A DNA stretch of 43,518 nt from Clostridium cibarium (GTDB lineage: Bacteria; Bacillota; Clostridia; Clostridiales; Clostridiaceae), in NCBI RefSeq assembly GCF_014836335.1, contig NZ_JACSRA010000034.1:1-43518 (forward strand), in the 5' to 3' direction. The translations under genes and the position numbers were made by a program. This document shows, piece after piece, positions 34,473-43,219 of this stretch. The notes beneath the pieces were generated by a model. It worked only from the letters and a program-made list of their open reading frames with translations. It searched no databases and had not been told where the DNA came from. Each line of letters opens with the position of its first letter. Position 1 is the stretch's first letter.

Positions 34473-35951
34473 TTAAGTATTTCTTTCATATAGCATAGCA
34501 ATTTTACTAATTTTATTTATTATTGTGCTATTTAATTCTCCAACATCAAATGTCCATTCCCAATTACCTCCCAATGTACCTGGAGTATTCATTCGACCTT
34601 CACGTCCAAGGCTTAATATATCTTGAACAGGAATGATCACAATTTTTGATATTGACTTCATTGCATAACTTATAAATCCCCAAGATATAGAACTTTTATC
34701 ATTACAACTTATATCTACTAACTTCTTAATTTTCAATTGTTCATTTAAGCATAATGACTTATACCATCCGAGTATTGGATCATTGTCATGAGTCCCTAAA
34801 TAAGTTACAGTGTTGTACATAGTATCATATTTTTCATAATACTCTACACCATATTGTAAAACCTTTATACCCATAAAAGAATAAAAATCTTTAAGTTTAA
34901 CTATTTCTTCATTTGTATATCCCAAGTCCTCCACTATTATAGGGATTTTTCCAAACTTATTTATCACAGCATTAAAGAAATCGTAAGATGGTCCTTTCTT
35001 CCAATAACCTTTCCCAACGCCCCCATCTATAATAGGAATAACCCAATAAGATTCGAATCCTCTAAAATGATCAAACCTTATTACATCAATCTTTTTTAAT
35101 AAATTGTTTATTCTTTTCATCCACCAATTAAAATCTTCTTCTTTCATCCTATCCCAATCGTATACTGGATGCCCCCATACTTGATCATCTCCAAAAAAAG
35201 GATCAGCAGGGAAACCTGATACTTCAACAGGTTTATTATTATTATCTAATTTAAATAAGTCCTTATTCACCCACACATCGCAACTGTTGTGGGAAACATA
35301 CATAGCTAAATCACCTATAATTTTTATCCCATTTTCATTTGCATATTTCTTTAGGCTCAACCATTGTTTTAAAAAAATATACTGAAGAAATTTTTGAAAC
35401 TCTATTTCTTTAACAAGTAAATTTTCATAATAACTTATTGCTTCATGATTTCTATTAACTATTGACATTTCCCAATTTACCCAGCTACTCTTTTTAAAAT
35501 AATTACTTAACGCAATGTATAAAGAATAATCTTTTAACCATTCTTCTTCCTCATTACAAAATTTCTCATATTCATCCTTTTGAATGCTATATTTTTTAAA
35601 ATTATCATAAGCAATTCTATAATATTTATATTTTAATTTACGACATTTTTCGTAATCTACTCTTTCTTTGTTTAAATACTCATCAAATTTTATATCAGAA
35701 TTATTAATTAGCCCATCCCTCACCAATAGGTCAATACTTATTAGCAATTCATTCCCTGCAAAGGCAGAGTGACACTTGTACGGTGAGTTTTCATTATCAC
35801 AAGGCTCTATAGGGAGTATCTGCCAATATCTTTGTTTGCTTTTCTTAAGAAAATCAACAAATTTATAAGCTTCTGCTCCAAAATCTCCAATACCATATTT
35901 GGTACGAAAACAACTTGGATGAACTAATGTTCCATAACTTCTATCTGCCAT
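34473..35951 (-). CDS. malQ: 4-alpha-glucanotransferase (amylomaltase, GH77)
   Basis: A 492-residue amylomaltase. G-T-L-V-H-P-S-C-F opens the fold; nucleophile Asp lies in I-R-F-D-H-F-R-G-F, acid/base Glu in V-E-D-L-G-Y, and the third Asp in T-H-D-N-D-P. The ATG at 35951 follows AAAGGGTG; the ATG 11 codons upstream has no ribosome site. It transfers maltosyl units between alpha-1,4-glucans in the cytosol. It is complete and probably functional. It follows the inositol-phosphate synthase gene by 81 bases and may be co-transcribed. No other maltose or glycogen genes are present, so its role here is unclear; housekeeping sugar metabolism is the default. Confidence 0.92.
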   Translation of the reverse strand: MADRSYGTLVHPSCFRTKYGIGDFGAEAYKFVDFLKKSKQRYWQILPIEPCDNENSPYKCHSAFAGNELLISIDLLVRDGLINNSDIKFDEYLNKERVDYEKCRKLKYKYYRIAYDNFKKYSIQKDEYEKFCNEEEEWLKDYSLYIALSNYFKKSSWVNWEMSIVNRNHEAISYYENLLVKEIEFQKFLQYIFLKQWLSLKKYANENGIKIIGDLAMYVSHNSCDVWVNKDLFKLDNNNKPVEVSGFPADPFFGDDQVWGHPVYDWDRMKEEDFNWWMKRINNLLKKIDVIRFDHFRGFESYWVIPIIDGGVGKGYWKKGPSYDFFNAVINKFGKIPIIVEDLGYTNEEIVKLKDFYSFMGIKVLQYGVEYYEKYDTMYNTVTYLGTHDNDPILGWYKSLCLNEQLKIKKLVDISCNDKSSISWGFISYAMKSISKIVIIPVQDILSLGREGRMNTPGTLGGNWEWTFDVGELNSTIINKISKIAMLYERNT

Positions 35952-36032
35952 TTTATCACCCTTTCTTTGTCTCTTAGAATACATAAATAAAATCGAATAC
36001 TATACTTGAGATAGCATTCAATTCTACTCATT

Positions 36033-37127
36033 CTATTGATATTTTTTAATAAAGCATTGAACATTTTTTAATGCTACAGAATCTTCAAATTGTTCAATTG
36101 GATGCTTACAGAAATATGAAGAAGGTCCAACTAATACTCCTCCAACATTATTATCTAATGCTAATTTACAGCATCTAATAGCATCTATAACAACTCCAGC
36201 TGAATTAGGTGAATCTTCAACACTTAGTCTTAACTCCAATTCTATAGGAATATCTCCAAATTCTCTGCCTTCTATTCTAATAAAACAAACCTTATTATCC
36301 TTTAACCATGGCACGAAATCACTTGGTCCAACATGAAGATTTACATCAGATTCCTTCAAGTGTCCTACTGACTGCACTGCATCTGTCTTTGAAATTTTTT
36401 TAGAAGCTAATCTTTTACGATCCAGCATATTTAAAAAATCTGTATTCCCACCTACATTTAATTGATATGATCTATCAATTTCCACTCCTCTTTCTCTAAA
36501 CAAATTAACTAACGTTCTATGTACTATTGTTGCTCCTACTTGTGATTTTATATCATCACCAATTATAGGGAGATTTTTTTCCTTAAATTTATTTGCCCAT
36601 TCTTGATTACTTGCAATAAATACGGGCATATTGTTGATATATCCTACGCCAGCCTCTAATGCGCATTCAGCATAAAACTTTGCTGCATTCTCTGAACCAA
36701 CTGGTAAATAGTTAATTAACATTTCAGCTTTTGATTCTTTAATATACATAACTATTTCTTCTTTTGTAGGCTGTTTTTCATTGCTTAAATCAAATGAAAT
36801 ATCTTTACTGTAATCTTCCATATGACTTGCAACCCCATCTAGTATTTTTCCCATTTTTACAGTTACCCCACTATTTTCAATATGATCCACTATTCTCTTT
36901 GTGCAGTTTGGCTTCTGGTATATGGCTTCACTTATATCTCTTCCAACCTTTCTTTTATCAATATCAAAAGCTAGTACTACTTCAATGTCTGAAGCTTTAA
37001 ATCCTCCTATCTCCATATGCATTAACCCAACAGCTTCTTTACCTTTGTTAAATCCATAATAAGTAATTCCCTGAATTAATGAACTAGCACAGTTTCCCAC
37101 CCCAATAATTCCAACTCTAATTTTCAT
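36033..37127 (-). CDS. ino1: myo-inositol-1-phosphate synthase
   Basis: A 364-residue NAD-dependent enzyme of the prokaryotic (mycobacterial/archaeal) inositol-1-phosphate synthase type: G-I-I-G-V-G-N-C-A-S-S near residue 6, N-Y-L-P-V-G-S-E near residue 139, G-D-D-I-K-S-Q-V-G-A-T with the catalytic Lys, and N-V-G-G-N-T-D-F-L-N. ATG follows AGGAGG. It isomerises glucose-6-phosphate to inositol-1-phosphate. This enzyme is unusual in clostridia-like genomes. Near a glycosyltransferase, HAD phosphatase and aminotransferase it may feed an inositol-derived metabolite; it could equally serve phosphoinositide lipids. Confidence 0.9.
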   Translation of the reverse strand: MKIRVGIIGVGNCASSLIQGITYYGFNKGKEAVGLMHMEIGGFKASDIEVVLAFDIDKRKVGRDISEAIYQKPNCTKRIVDHIENSGVTVKMGKILDGVASHMEDYSKDISFDLSNEKQPTKEEIVMYIKESKAEMLINYLPVGSENAAKFYAECALEAGVGYINNMPVFIASNQEWANKFKEKNLPIIGDDIKSQVGATIVHRTLVNLFRERGVEIDRSYQLNVGGNTDFLNMLDRKRLASKKISKTDAVQSVGHLKESDVNLHVGPSDFVPWLKDNKVCFIRIEGREFGDIPIELELRLSVEDSPNSAGVVIDAIRCCKLALDNNVGGVLVGPSSYFCKHPIEQFEDSVALKNVQCFIKKYQ

Positions 37128-37895
37128 AGCTTTTCCTCCTAAATTCTATTTTAAATCTATTAAGTTATATGAATACTGCGTTCCTCTCAATCTTTGGAAA
37201 CCAATGGTTTTGTAAAACTTAATTACCACCATAAAAAGATTAACGCATAATGAACAAGTCTAATATAAAGCATCCTTATTGCTATTCGGATAAACCAAAT
37301 TAGTTTAAGTCAAGTAGTCTAATCAAAAATATCAACATAACTTTGTAAAATTCATTTTACCTTAGTTTATATTGGCGAATGTAAAAAATCACTTACTCAA
37401 ATATATATATAATGTAGTAACAATATATATTTACATAACATTTTCAAAAATTACAATCGTTATCAATGTAATATAGTTAACATCATAATAGTAGAATCTA
37501 GTTAGTAATCATTTCACTAACTATGAAAGAGACGTAAATATAGTAGCTTTATATTTTTTTAATAATTAAAGTTGTTAATTTCTATAGAGTTAAATTTAAT
37601 TAGTACAATTTTATTATTTTTATTTGATAAATCTATCTATATTTTTACTTACTTAACCCAATATTGTATTTATTTGACTAATATATATATTACACCTATT
37701 AAGTTAAATTTTATGTTACTTTTTGCTGTGCATATGTTTTTTTTTAAAACATCTTTTTTTTTTTTTTACTATTTTCGTTTTCAGTTATATATTTTTTTTA
37801 CTCAGTTCCATATTGTTGTAAATATTTTATGCATTTATTAATATATTTAAATTTTGCACCAAAGTTGTTTTCAGAAAATATACTATAATGTATAT
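37128..37895. other. Long AT-rich intergenic region
   Basis: About 770 bases with no credible gene. It is dominated by A/T runs, including long T tracts near 37740-37775. The promoter for the inositol-phosphate synthase gene must lie in its left part on the minus strand, but no strong consensus stands out. Confidence 0.5.
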
Positions 37896-37968
37896 AATCA
37901 AGCAGGAGGAGTTTCACCTCAAACTTCTCACAGAACCGTACGTGAAAGTCTCCTTCCCTGGGTGGTAA
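37896..37968 (-). mobile_element. 3' end of a group II intron (domain V remnant and domain VI)
   Basis: On the minus strand the segment contains CACGTACGGTTCTGTGAG, the characteristic 3' half of domain V and junction of bacterial group II introns, followed by a small stem (AGTTTGAGG with AACTCCT) in the domain VI position and ending near 37896. The 5' half of domain V is altered and the intron body, including any reverse transcriptase, is missing, cut where the IS3 remnant begins. Non-functional remnant. Confidence 0.55.
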
Positions 37969-37982
37969 GATAGTTGTCGTAG

Positions 37983-39585
37983 AGCGTAATTAATGCTATT
38001 CTCGTAAGAGATACAATAAGGAGAGATAATAGTAAAAATAGAAGATATACAAAAGAAGAAAAAGAAAGTTTAATAGCAAGAATGCTACCACCTGAAAATA
38101 TATCGCCATCAAAATTATCATTTGAAACTGGTATAAGCAAATCTACATTAGCTACTTGGAGAACTAAGGCAACCATATTTTCAAGTAGAAATACTGCAAA
38201 ATCTAAAAAGAATATGTCATCAACAGAAAAGTTTTTAATAGTTATGTAGACATATACTTTGTCAGAAAGCGATCTTTCAAAATAATGTAGAGAAAATGGA
38301 CTATATGTTGAAGAAGTTAAAGGATAGCGTTCTAGCTGCATAGCAGCAAATAACGTAGCTAGAATCAATAGTGAAGTTTTAGAAAATGAATTAAAAGAGG
38401 AAAAGAAAAAGACAAAAGAACTTGAAAAAGATCTTAGAAAAAAAAGCTTTAGCTGAAACAGCAGCATTATTAGTTCTTAGAAAAAAGTTAGATGCGATTT
38501 TCGAGGAAAACGATGAAGATTAATCAGCATAGAAAATCGCATTATTATTCTAAAACTGATAAAAGAAGCTAATGAAAATGGAGCTAGGTTAATACCATCC
38601 TGTGATGTTGTGGGTATAAGTAAAAGAACTTTTGAAAGATGGTGTAAACACGGTTCGGTAGAAGAAGATAAAAGAAAATCATGTATAAGACTAGAACCTA
38701 AAAATAAGCTTTCTAAAGAAGAAGATCAAAATGTTTTAAATACAGTAAATAGACAAGAATTTGCTGATTTACTACCATTACAAATAGTTCCTAAACTAGC
38801 TGATAGAGGAATTTATATTGCATCTGAATCAACATTTTATAGGATATTGAGAGTTAAAAATATACAAAATCATAGACGACATACTAAACCGCCTGAAAGA
38901 GCTAATCTACCAACTACTTTCATCGCTGATGGGCCTAATCAAGTTTGGACATGGGATATAACGTGGCTAAATACCTATACGAGAGGATTTTATTATAAGT
39001 TATATATGATTATTGATATTTATAGTAGGAAAATAGTTTCGTGGGAAATATGAAATGAAAAAATAGAGAACTTGCATCAGAATTAGTAGAAAGAGCTATG
39101 CTGTAGGAAAAATTTAAACTTAAAAATAACTCAAGCCCATTAGTCTTTCATTCTGATAATGGTGCGCCTATGAAATTATATACTCTTAAAGCTAAATTGG
39201 AGGTTTTAGGGTAATATCTTCATACTCTAGACCAAGAGTAAGCAATGATAATCCATTTTCAGAGGCACAATTTAAAACTATGAAATATAGACCGGGATAT
39301 CCAAAGGATGGATTTACATCAATAGAAGAAGCTAGAGAGTGGGTTTCTACCTTTGTTAATTGGTATAATAATGAACATTACCACAGTGGAATTAAATTTA
39401 TGACACCTAATAGTAGACACAATGGTGAAACAGAAAAGATATTAGAGAATAGAATAAAGGTATATGAAGCAGCTAGAAAGTTGAATCCAGCAAGATTTAA
39501 TAAGGATATCCGAAATTGGACACCACCTGAAATGGTAGCACTTAATCCAACTGATGAGTTTAAAGATAATCTAAAAATAATCTGA
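37983..39585 (+). mobile_element. Degenerate IS3-family element (orfA and orfB)
   Basis: orfA (37983-38520) encodes a helix-turn-helix protein (L-P-P-E-N-I-S-P-S-K-L, G-I-S-K-S-T-L-A-T-W-R) with three internal stops and a shift near 38443. orfB (about 38526-39585) encodes an rve-type DDE integrase: W-T-W-D-I-T-W-L (first Asp), F-H-S-D-N-G-A-P-M-K (second Asp), N-P-F-S-E-A-Q-F-K (Glu), and a normal C-terminus. orfB has a stop at 39052-39054, further stops after it and a shift near 39213. All catalytic residues remain, but the reading frames are broken, so it is inactive. Its left end abuts the group II intron scrap. I could not match its terminal repeats. Confidence 0.8.
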
Positions 39586-39699
39586 TTTTTTAATTTTTAT
39601 AGGTCCAAATTAGGTTTGTGTTAACATTCACTTCAATATTATAGAAAAAAATTCAACAAAAATCAAAAAAGAGTAATCGGTATAGATTTTATAAATTTA

Positions 39700-40060
39700 T
39701 ACGACAACTCTCTTGACAAACACCGAATATCTAAAGCCTTATTTATTACACCATACATATTGGTCGTCTTTCCCATCTGAACTGAGCCCACAACTAAACC
39801 AACTACATCAAATTTAGAATACATTTTAGGATGTGGTATTTGGTTAAGAATATTATCAGTATCTTTATCCAAAATTTTTATTGCTTCCATAGGTATATGG
39901 GCTAGATTTAACTCAAATGCTTTATATGCACTAAAATAGCTTTAGCTTTTAATACAGAATAGATTATATTTTGAACATCTTGTTCACTTAATAGCTTATT
40001 TCCCACCTCCTTAATTTTTGATATCCTATCTTTCAATAACAAAATGATATTGTTCTCCAT
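39700..40060 (-). pseudogene. Z1-domain helicase/ATPase gene, frameshifted and truncated
   Basis: Starts at ATG 40060 after GGAGGAAAT with M-E-N-N-I, shifts frame near 39920, then reads from 39890 through V-V-G-L-V-V-G-S-V-Q-M-G-K-T-T-N-M, the Walker A region of Z1-domain (PF10593) superfamily II ATPases (typical G-x-V-Q-S-G-K-T). It stops within ~30 residues of that motif at 39663, where a full protein would continue for several hundred residues. Z1 ATPases accompany GHKL (MORC-like) ATPases in restriction-like systems, and such a gene lies upstream at 41047-42702. The loss probably came with the IS3/intron rearrangement to its left. Confidence 0.7.
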
Positions 40061-40228
40061 TCTATTTCCTCCACGAGGCCATAATATATTTATTATTTAC
40101 CTATTTCTGACTACATATTCCATAAAAAACTATAACCACATCATTCAGGTTAAAGCATACTATTTTCATTTCTACTAAAATGACTTATACTGAATAAAAG
40201 CTTAAACAAAAAATTATTTTAATATAAT

Positions 40229-40955
40229 CAGGACCACCCGTAAAACGGGTGGTTTGCTCTGCGCCTGTAAGGCTTTATTACTGGCTGTGTTACTCGCACG
40301 TTGAACGGTTTGCCAACCGCATACCTTTACAAACTTGCACCTAAAAGGTGCTCTATTTTTTGTTTCCGTTTACCGGCTCACCCGTAAACGGGGCAATATA
40401 TTCCTATAAACTCAATTGTTCATATGCTATATCTTCTTGTATTTGATTCTTTATATATTCTTCTATAACCTTTTTGTTTCTCCCCACAGTATCAACATAG
40501 TATCCCTTACACCAGAATTGCCTATTGCCATACTTATACTTTAAATTTGCATGTCTATCAAAAATCATCAGTGAACTTTTTCCTTTCAAGTATCCCATAA
40601 ACTGTGCCACACTTAATTTTGGTGGTATACTAACCACCATATGTATATGATCTTTGCATGCATTCGCTTCGATGATTTCTACTTTTTTATACTCACACAG
40701 TTCTCTTAAAATTCTTCCAATATCCGCTTTTATCTTTCCATATATTATTTGTCTCCTATACTTTGGCGTGAAAACTATGTGATATTTATAATTCCATTTA
40801 CTATGTGCTAAACTACTATTGTCCATTACGGACACACCTCCTTGTTTTATAGTATTGGTCGGCAAACCTACTATAACTTTACAATGGAGTTTTTTTTATT
40901 TTCTACTCACCGCTGAAAGCTCTTTAGAACCACCCGCGTAGCAGGTGGTATTTAA
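40229..40955 (-). mobile_element. IS200/IS605-family element, tnpA only
   Basis: The element is bounded by subterminal hairpins: ACCACCCG/CGGGTGGT at 40233-40253 (right end relative to tnpA) and ACCACC/GGTGGT at 40929-40949 (left end). Between the tnpA stop and the right-end hairpin lies about 150 bases of noncoding sequence, visibly richer in G+C than its surroundings, with further hairpins at 40306-40319, 40337-40351 and 40366-40391. It inserted between the Z1 pseudogene and the GHKL gene without cutting either. Both ends look intact, so the element may be mobile. Confidence 0.85.
40404..40826 (-). CDS. tnpA: IS200-type Y1 transposase TnpA
   Basis: A 140-residue single-strand transposase: W-N-Y-K-Y-H-I-V-F-T-P-K-Y-R at the N-terminus, HUH motif in D-H-I-H-M near residue 63, and catalytic Tyr in G-Y-Y-V-D-T-V-G. 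Length matches the family. ATG at 40826 follows AAGGAGG by about 10 bases; the open frame extends 13 codons upstream but without a ribosome site. It cuts and joins the hairpin-flanked ends of the element. Intact. Confidence 0.93.
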   Translation of the reverse strand: MDNSSLAHSKWNYKYHIVFTPKYRRQIIYGKIKADIGRILRELCEYKKVEIIEANACKDHIHMVVSIPPKLSVAQFMGYLKGKSSLMIFDRHANLKYKYGNRQFWCKGYYVDTVGRNKKVIEEYIKNQIQEDIAYEQLSL

Positions 40956-41046
40956 AATACAAAAAAATTACTAGGTGAACATTCAACTAGTAATTGTGAA
41001 ATATTGCTATAAGTATACCTATAAAACAATAATCGTCTATAATTAT

Positions 41047-42702
41047 TTAATTTACTATTTCATTTTTATTTTGATTGTTATTATTAAAACTATTAATTAC
41101 AGTTTCTAATTCAATAATTGGTATTACTTTTTCAGCTCCATACTTTAATAACCATTCTCCTGATTCATGACATACCTTTAAATTCACACCATCAACTAGG
41201 GTCCTTCTTTCATTTATCTCTATATCTACTTTCCAACATACAATACAATCGAAAGTCTTATATGGATGCTCATGTTTAAATATATTACTCAATAAAAATT
41301 CTACTTCTACTAGTAATATATCACCTTTATTATCTAAACATATTAAATCAGTTGTTGATTGTATGGAATAATGTGCAATAGAATTAATATAACTAATATA
41401 TTTTTTGGTATTACTATTACTAAGCAAGCTTGCTAATAGCAATACAACTTGTGATTCATTATCTGGTATTCGTTTAACTGATACATCCTCAATATCTAAC
41501 TCTTGCAAATTGGTAAATTCTTCAAGTCTTTTATTTAAGTTCTTACTTTTTTCTTTTATAAAAAACTGACTTTCCTCCTCTTTTCTCATTTTGAAATAAG
41601 TATTCTGAGTATTTGGAAGTATATCATCTGATATTATTTTTTTCACATTAGAAAAAATCCATTTAACTTTTGGATCATCCTCGTTGCTTAAATTATTTCT
41701 ATCAGCTGTTAGTTCAAAATTTTGTGAATTTATCAAAATATGAAAATGATGATAGTTAGGATCTGTTATTAAACTTGATTTTTTACAAAATGCTATAAAA
41801 TCTTTTGCCAAGTAAATACCGAATCTCCCTTTTAACCTTTCATAAGGTCTCAATTTACAAATAGCTTTTCTACAATTTACTCCTGATACAGTTCCATACA
41901 ATTGAAATGAAACATATTCTCCATTGATATTAGTACTTCTATGATATGGCCCGAAATGCCTACAATAATTAACTGATCTCTTATAAATTTTTTCGTTGGA
42001 GTCAATTTGGGGATTTTCTTGTGGAGGAAAGAATTGATGGGTACCTGCTATTTCACCACTTTTATCTAGAACCTTATCATTAATAAAAATCCTAGGTGCA
42101 ACTTGCATGTTCTTCACATATCTATTTAATTCAGGATATGTTGCAAAAACATTCTTAAAACTCCCCCCTGCTGTATACCATAATATATAGTCCTTCAATG
42201 TATGGAAATTATAATATCTTTCAGGATTATCTACTAAATATCCTTCAATTATTATAGTTGTACCATTTTCTCCTATAACTGGCTTAATGTTTTCTAATGT
42301 ATAAACTGGTATTTCATCATGAGCAAGAAACTCCCATGGTTTTTTCATAATTGCAACTAATCGTTTATCATTATTTACTTGAGTAATGACTTTAATATTT
42401 TCACTTTTAAAAAACATTTTAGTTCCCAATCCCTTTTCTCCAATATTTCTTTCATCTTTCCTTGAATCACCCAAATTAAAAAAGCTCTCTATTTCACATT
42501 TATTCATGCCACAACCATCATCCCTAAATCTAATACAAAATACCCCTATTTCATTTCTATATAAATCTATATTTATATTTTTTGCTTCAGCATCAATGCA
42601 ATTACTGATGGCTTCTCTTGGAACTTCAAGTGGATTAACTAGATTTTTTGCTATTTCTTTATATAATGATATATCTTTTACAGATGGTTTTAAGATTTCC
42701 AT
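41047..42702 (-). CDS. GHKL ATPase (MORC/MutL-like) with PD-(D/E)XK-like C-terminus
   Basis: A 551-residue protein. Its N-terminal ATPase has E-A-I-S-N-C-I-D-A (~30-38), D-D-G-C-G-M (~61-66), G-E-K-G-L-G-T-K-M-F (~88-97) and G-T-T-I-I-I, the four GHKL boxes. A second S5-like domain follows. Near residues 452-482, D-L-I-C-L-D ... L-L-V-E-V-E-F then H-P-Y-K-T-F-D-C-I-V-C-W resembles a restriction-type nuclease core with the E-x-K Lys replaced by Glu. Start ATG 42702 is 8 bases from AGGAG. Such ATPases occur with Z1 helicases, methylases and nucleases in restriction-like conflict systems (Iyer and Aravind's MORC work). The Z1 partner here is broken and no methylase is adjacent, so the system is probably inactive. 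Confidence 0.8.
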   Translation of the reverse strand: MEILKPSVKDISLYKEIAKNLVNPLEVPREAISNCIDAEAKNINIDLYRNEIGVFCIRFRDDGCGMNKCEIESFFNLGDSRKDERNIGEKGLGTKMFFKSENIKVITQVNNDKRLVAIMKKPWEFLAHDEIPVYTLENIKPVIGENGTTIIIEGYLVDNPERYYNFHTLKDYILWYTAGGSFKNVFATYPELNRYVKNMQVAPRIFINDKVLDKSGEIAGTHQFFPPQENPQIDSNEKIYKRSVNYCRHFGPYHRSTNINGEYVSFQLYGTVSGVNCRKAICKLRPYERLKGRFGIYLAKDFIAFCKKSSLITDPNYHHFHILINSQNFELTADRNNLSNEDDPKVKWIFSNVKKIISDDILPNTQNTYFKMRKEEESQFFIKEKSKNLNKRLEEFTNLQELDIEDVSVKRIPDNESQVVLLLASLLSNSNTKKYISYINSIAHYSIQSTTDLICLDNKGDILLVEVEFLLSNIFKHEHPYKTFDCIVCWKVDIEINERRTLVDGVNLKVCHESGEWLLKYGAEKVIPIIELETVINSFNNNNQNKNEIVN

Positions 42703-42733
42703 AACTACCACTCCTAATAAGAAAATTTCATTT

Positions 42734-42750
42734 TGTGTACTTACTACACA
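42734..42750. promoter_or_regulatory. Dyad operator and -10 box between GHKL gene and controller
   Basis: TGTGTA-CTTAC-TACACA is a perfect 6-5-6 inverted repeat in the divergent gap. A TATAAT box reads on the minus strand at 42750-42755, directly abutting the dyad, with no clear -35. A controller protein of the Xre type encoded just to the right, now a pseudogene, would be the natural ligand. Assignment rests on position and symmetry only. Confidence 0.4.
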
Positions 42751-42807
42751 TTATATTTTGTACATTTTATTACAATTAATACATAAAATCATGATAGGAA
42801 TGTTATT

Positions 42808-42938
42808 ATGGATAAAAGAAATATTTTTGGTGAAAATGTTAGACGACTTAGAAAAAGTATAAACCTTACTCATATGAAATTGTTTCAATAGCAAATGCTC
42901 TCTCAGTTACTATTGAAGAACTATTCACTGATTTATAA
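42808..42938 (+). pseudogene. Xre/C-protein-like controller, internal deletion
   Basis: The first 21-22 codons read a helix-turn-helix regulator start (M-D-K-R-N-I-F-G-E-N-V-R-R-L-R-K). After codon 22 the frame changes, and Y-E-I-V-S-I-A-N-A-L-S-V-T-I-E-E-L-F-T, the normal end of such regulators, follows to a TAA. About 30 codons, including the DNA-recognition helix, are missing and the frame is broken. It is divergent from the GHKL gene, the usual place for a controller of a restriction-type system. Confidence 0.75.
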
Positions 42939-42982
42939 ACAAGGATTTATGCTATTTAAAGTTCATAAGTCCTTGTTTTATT
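42938..42982 (+). terminator. Intrinsic terminator after controller remnant
   Basis: A 14-bp stem AACAAGGATTTATG (42938-42951) with CATAAGTCCTTGTT (42964-42977), one mismatch, a 12-base loop, then TTATT. It starts at the stop codon of the controller remnant. The 238 bases from here to 43219 show no gene. Confidence 0.7.
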
Positions 42983-43219
42983 GCAATTGACTACTCTTTA
43001 AAATCATAAAAAATAATTATTTCTTATGATAACCAATTTACATATTTCTATTGAAAATTCAATAAATAACTTTTTATCATAAATCGCATCCATTCCCACT
43101 TTTTACATCAGTTTCCTTGACTTTACTTATACAAATGTCTTAAAAATCACTTTACTTTTATTATATACGCTTAATGTATATTGTCTTTTTATCAAGCGTT
43201 GTCCATTTAGGAATAACAT

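Noticed and set aside
37572..37841. Plus-strand frame of 89 codons, Phe/Ile/Tyr-rich
   Set aside because: Product of AT-rich DNA with T tracts; no ribosome site or domain.
37928..38467. 179-codon minus-strand open frame, hydrophobic and Ser/Phe-rich
   Set aside because: Antisense to the IS3 orfA, whose helix-turn-helix protein is recognisable on the plus strand.
40229..40955. Hairpin-rich ends considered as a CRISPR-like array
   Set aside because: Only two hairpins, 700 bases apart, at the ends of an IS200 element; no repeat-spacer periodicity. No CRISPR array was seen anywhere in the window.
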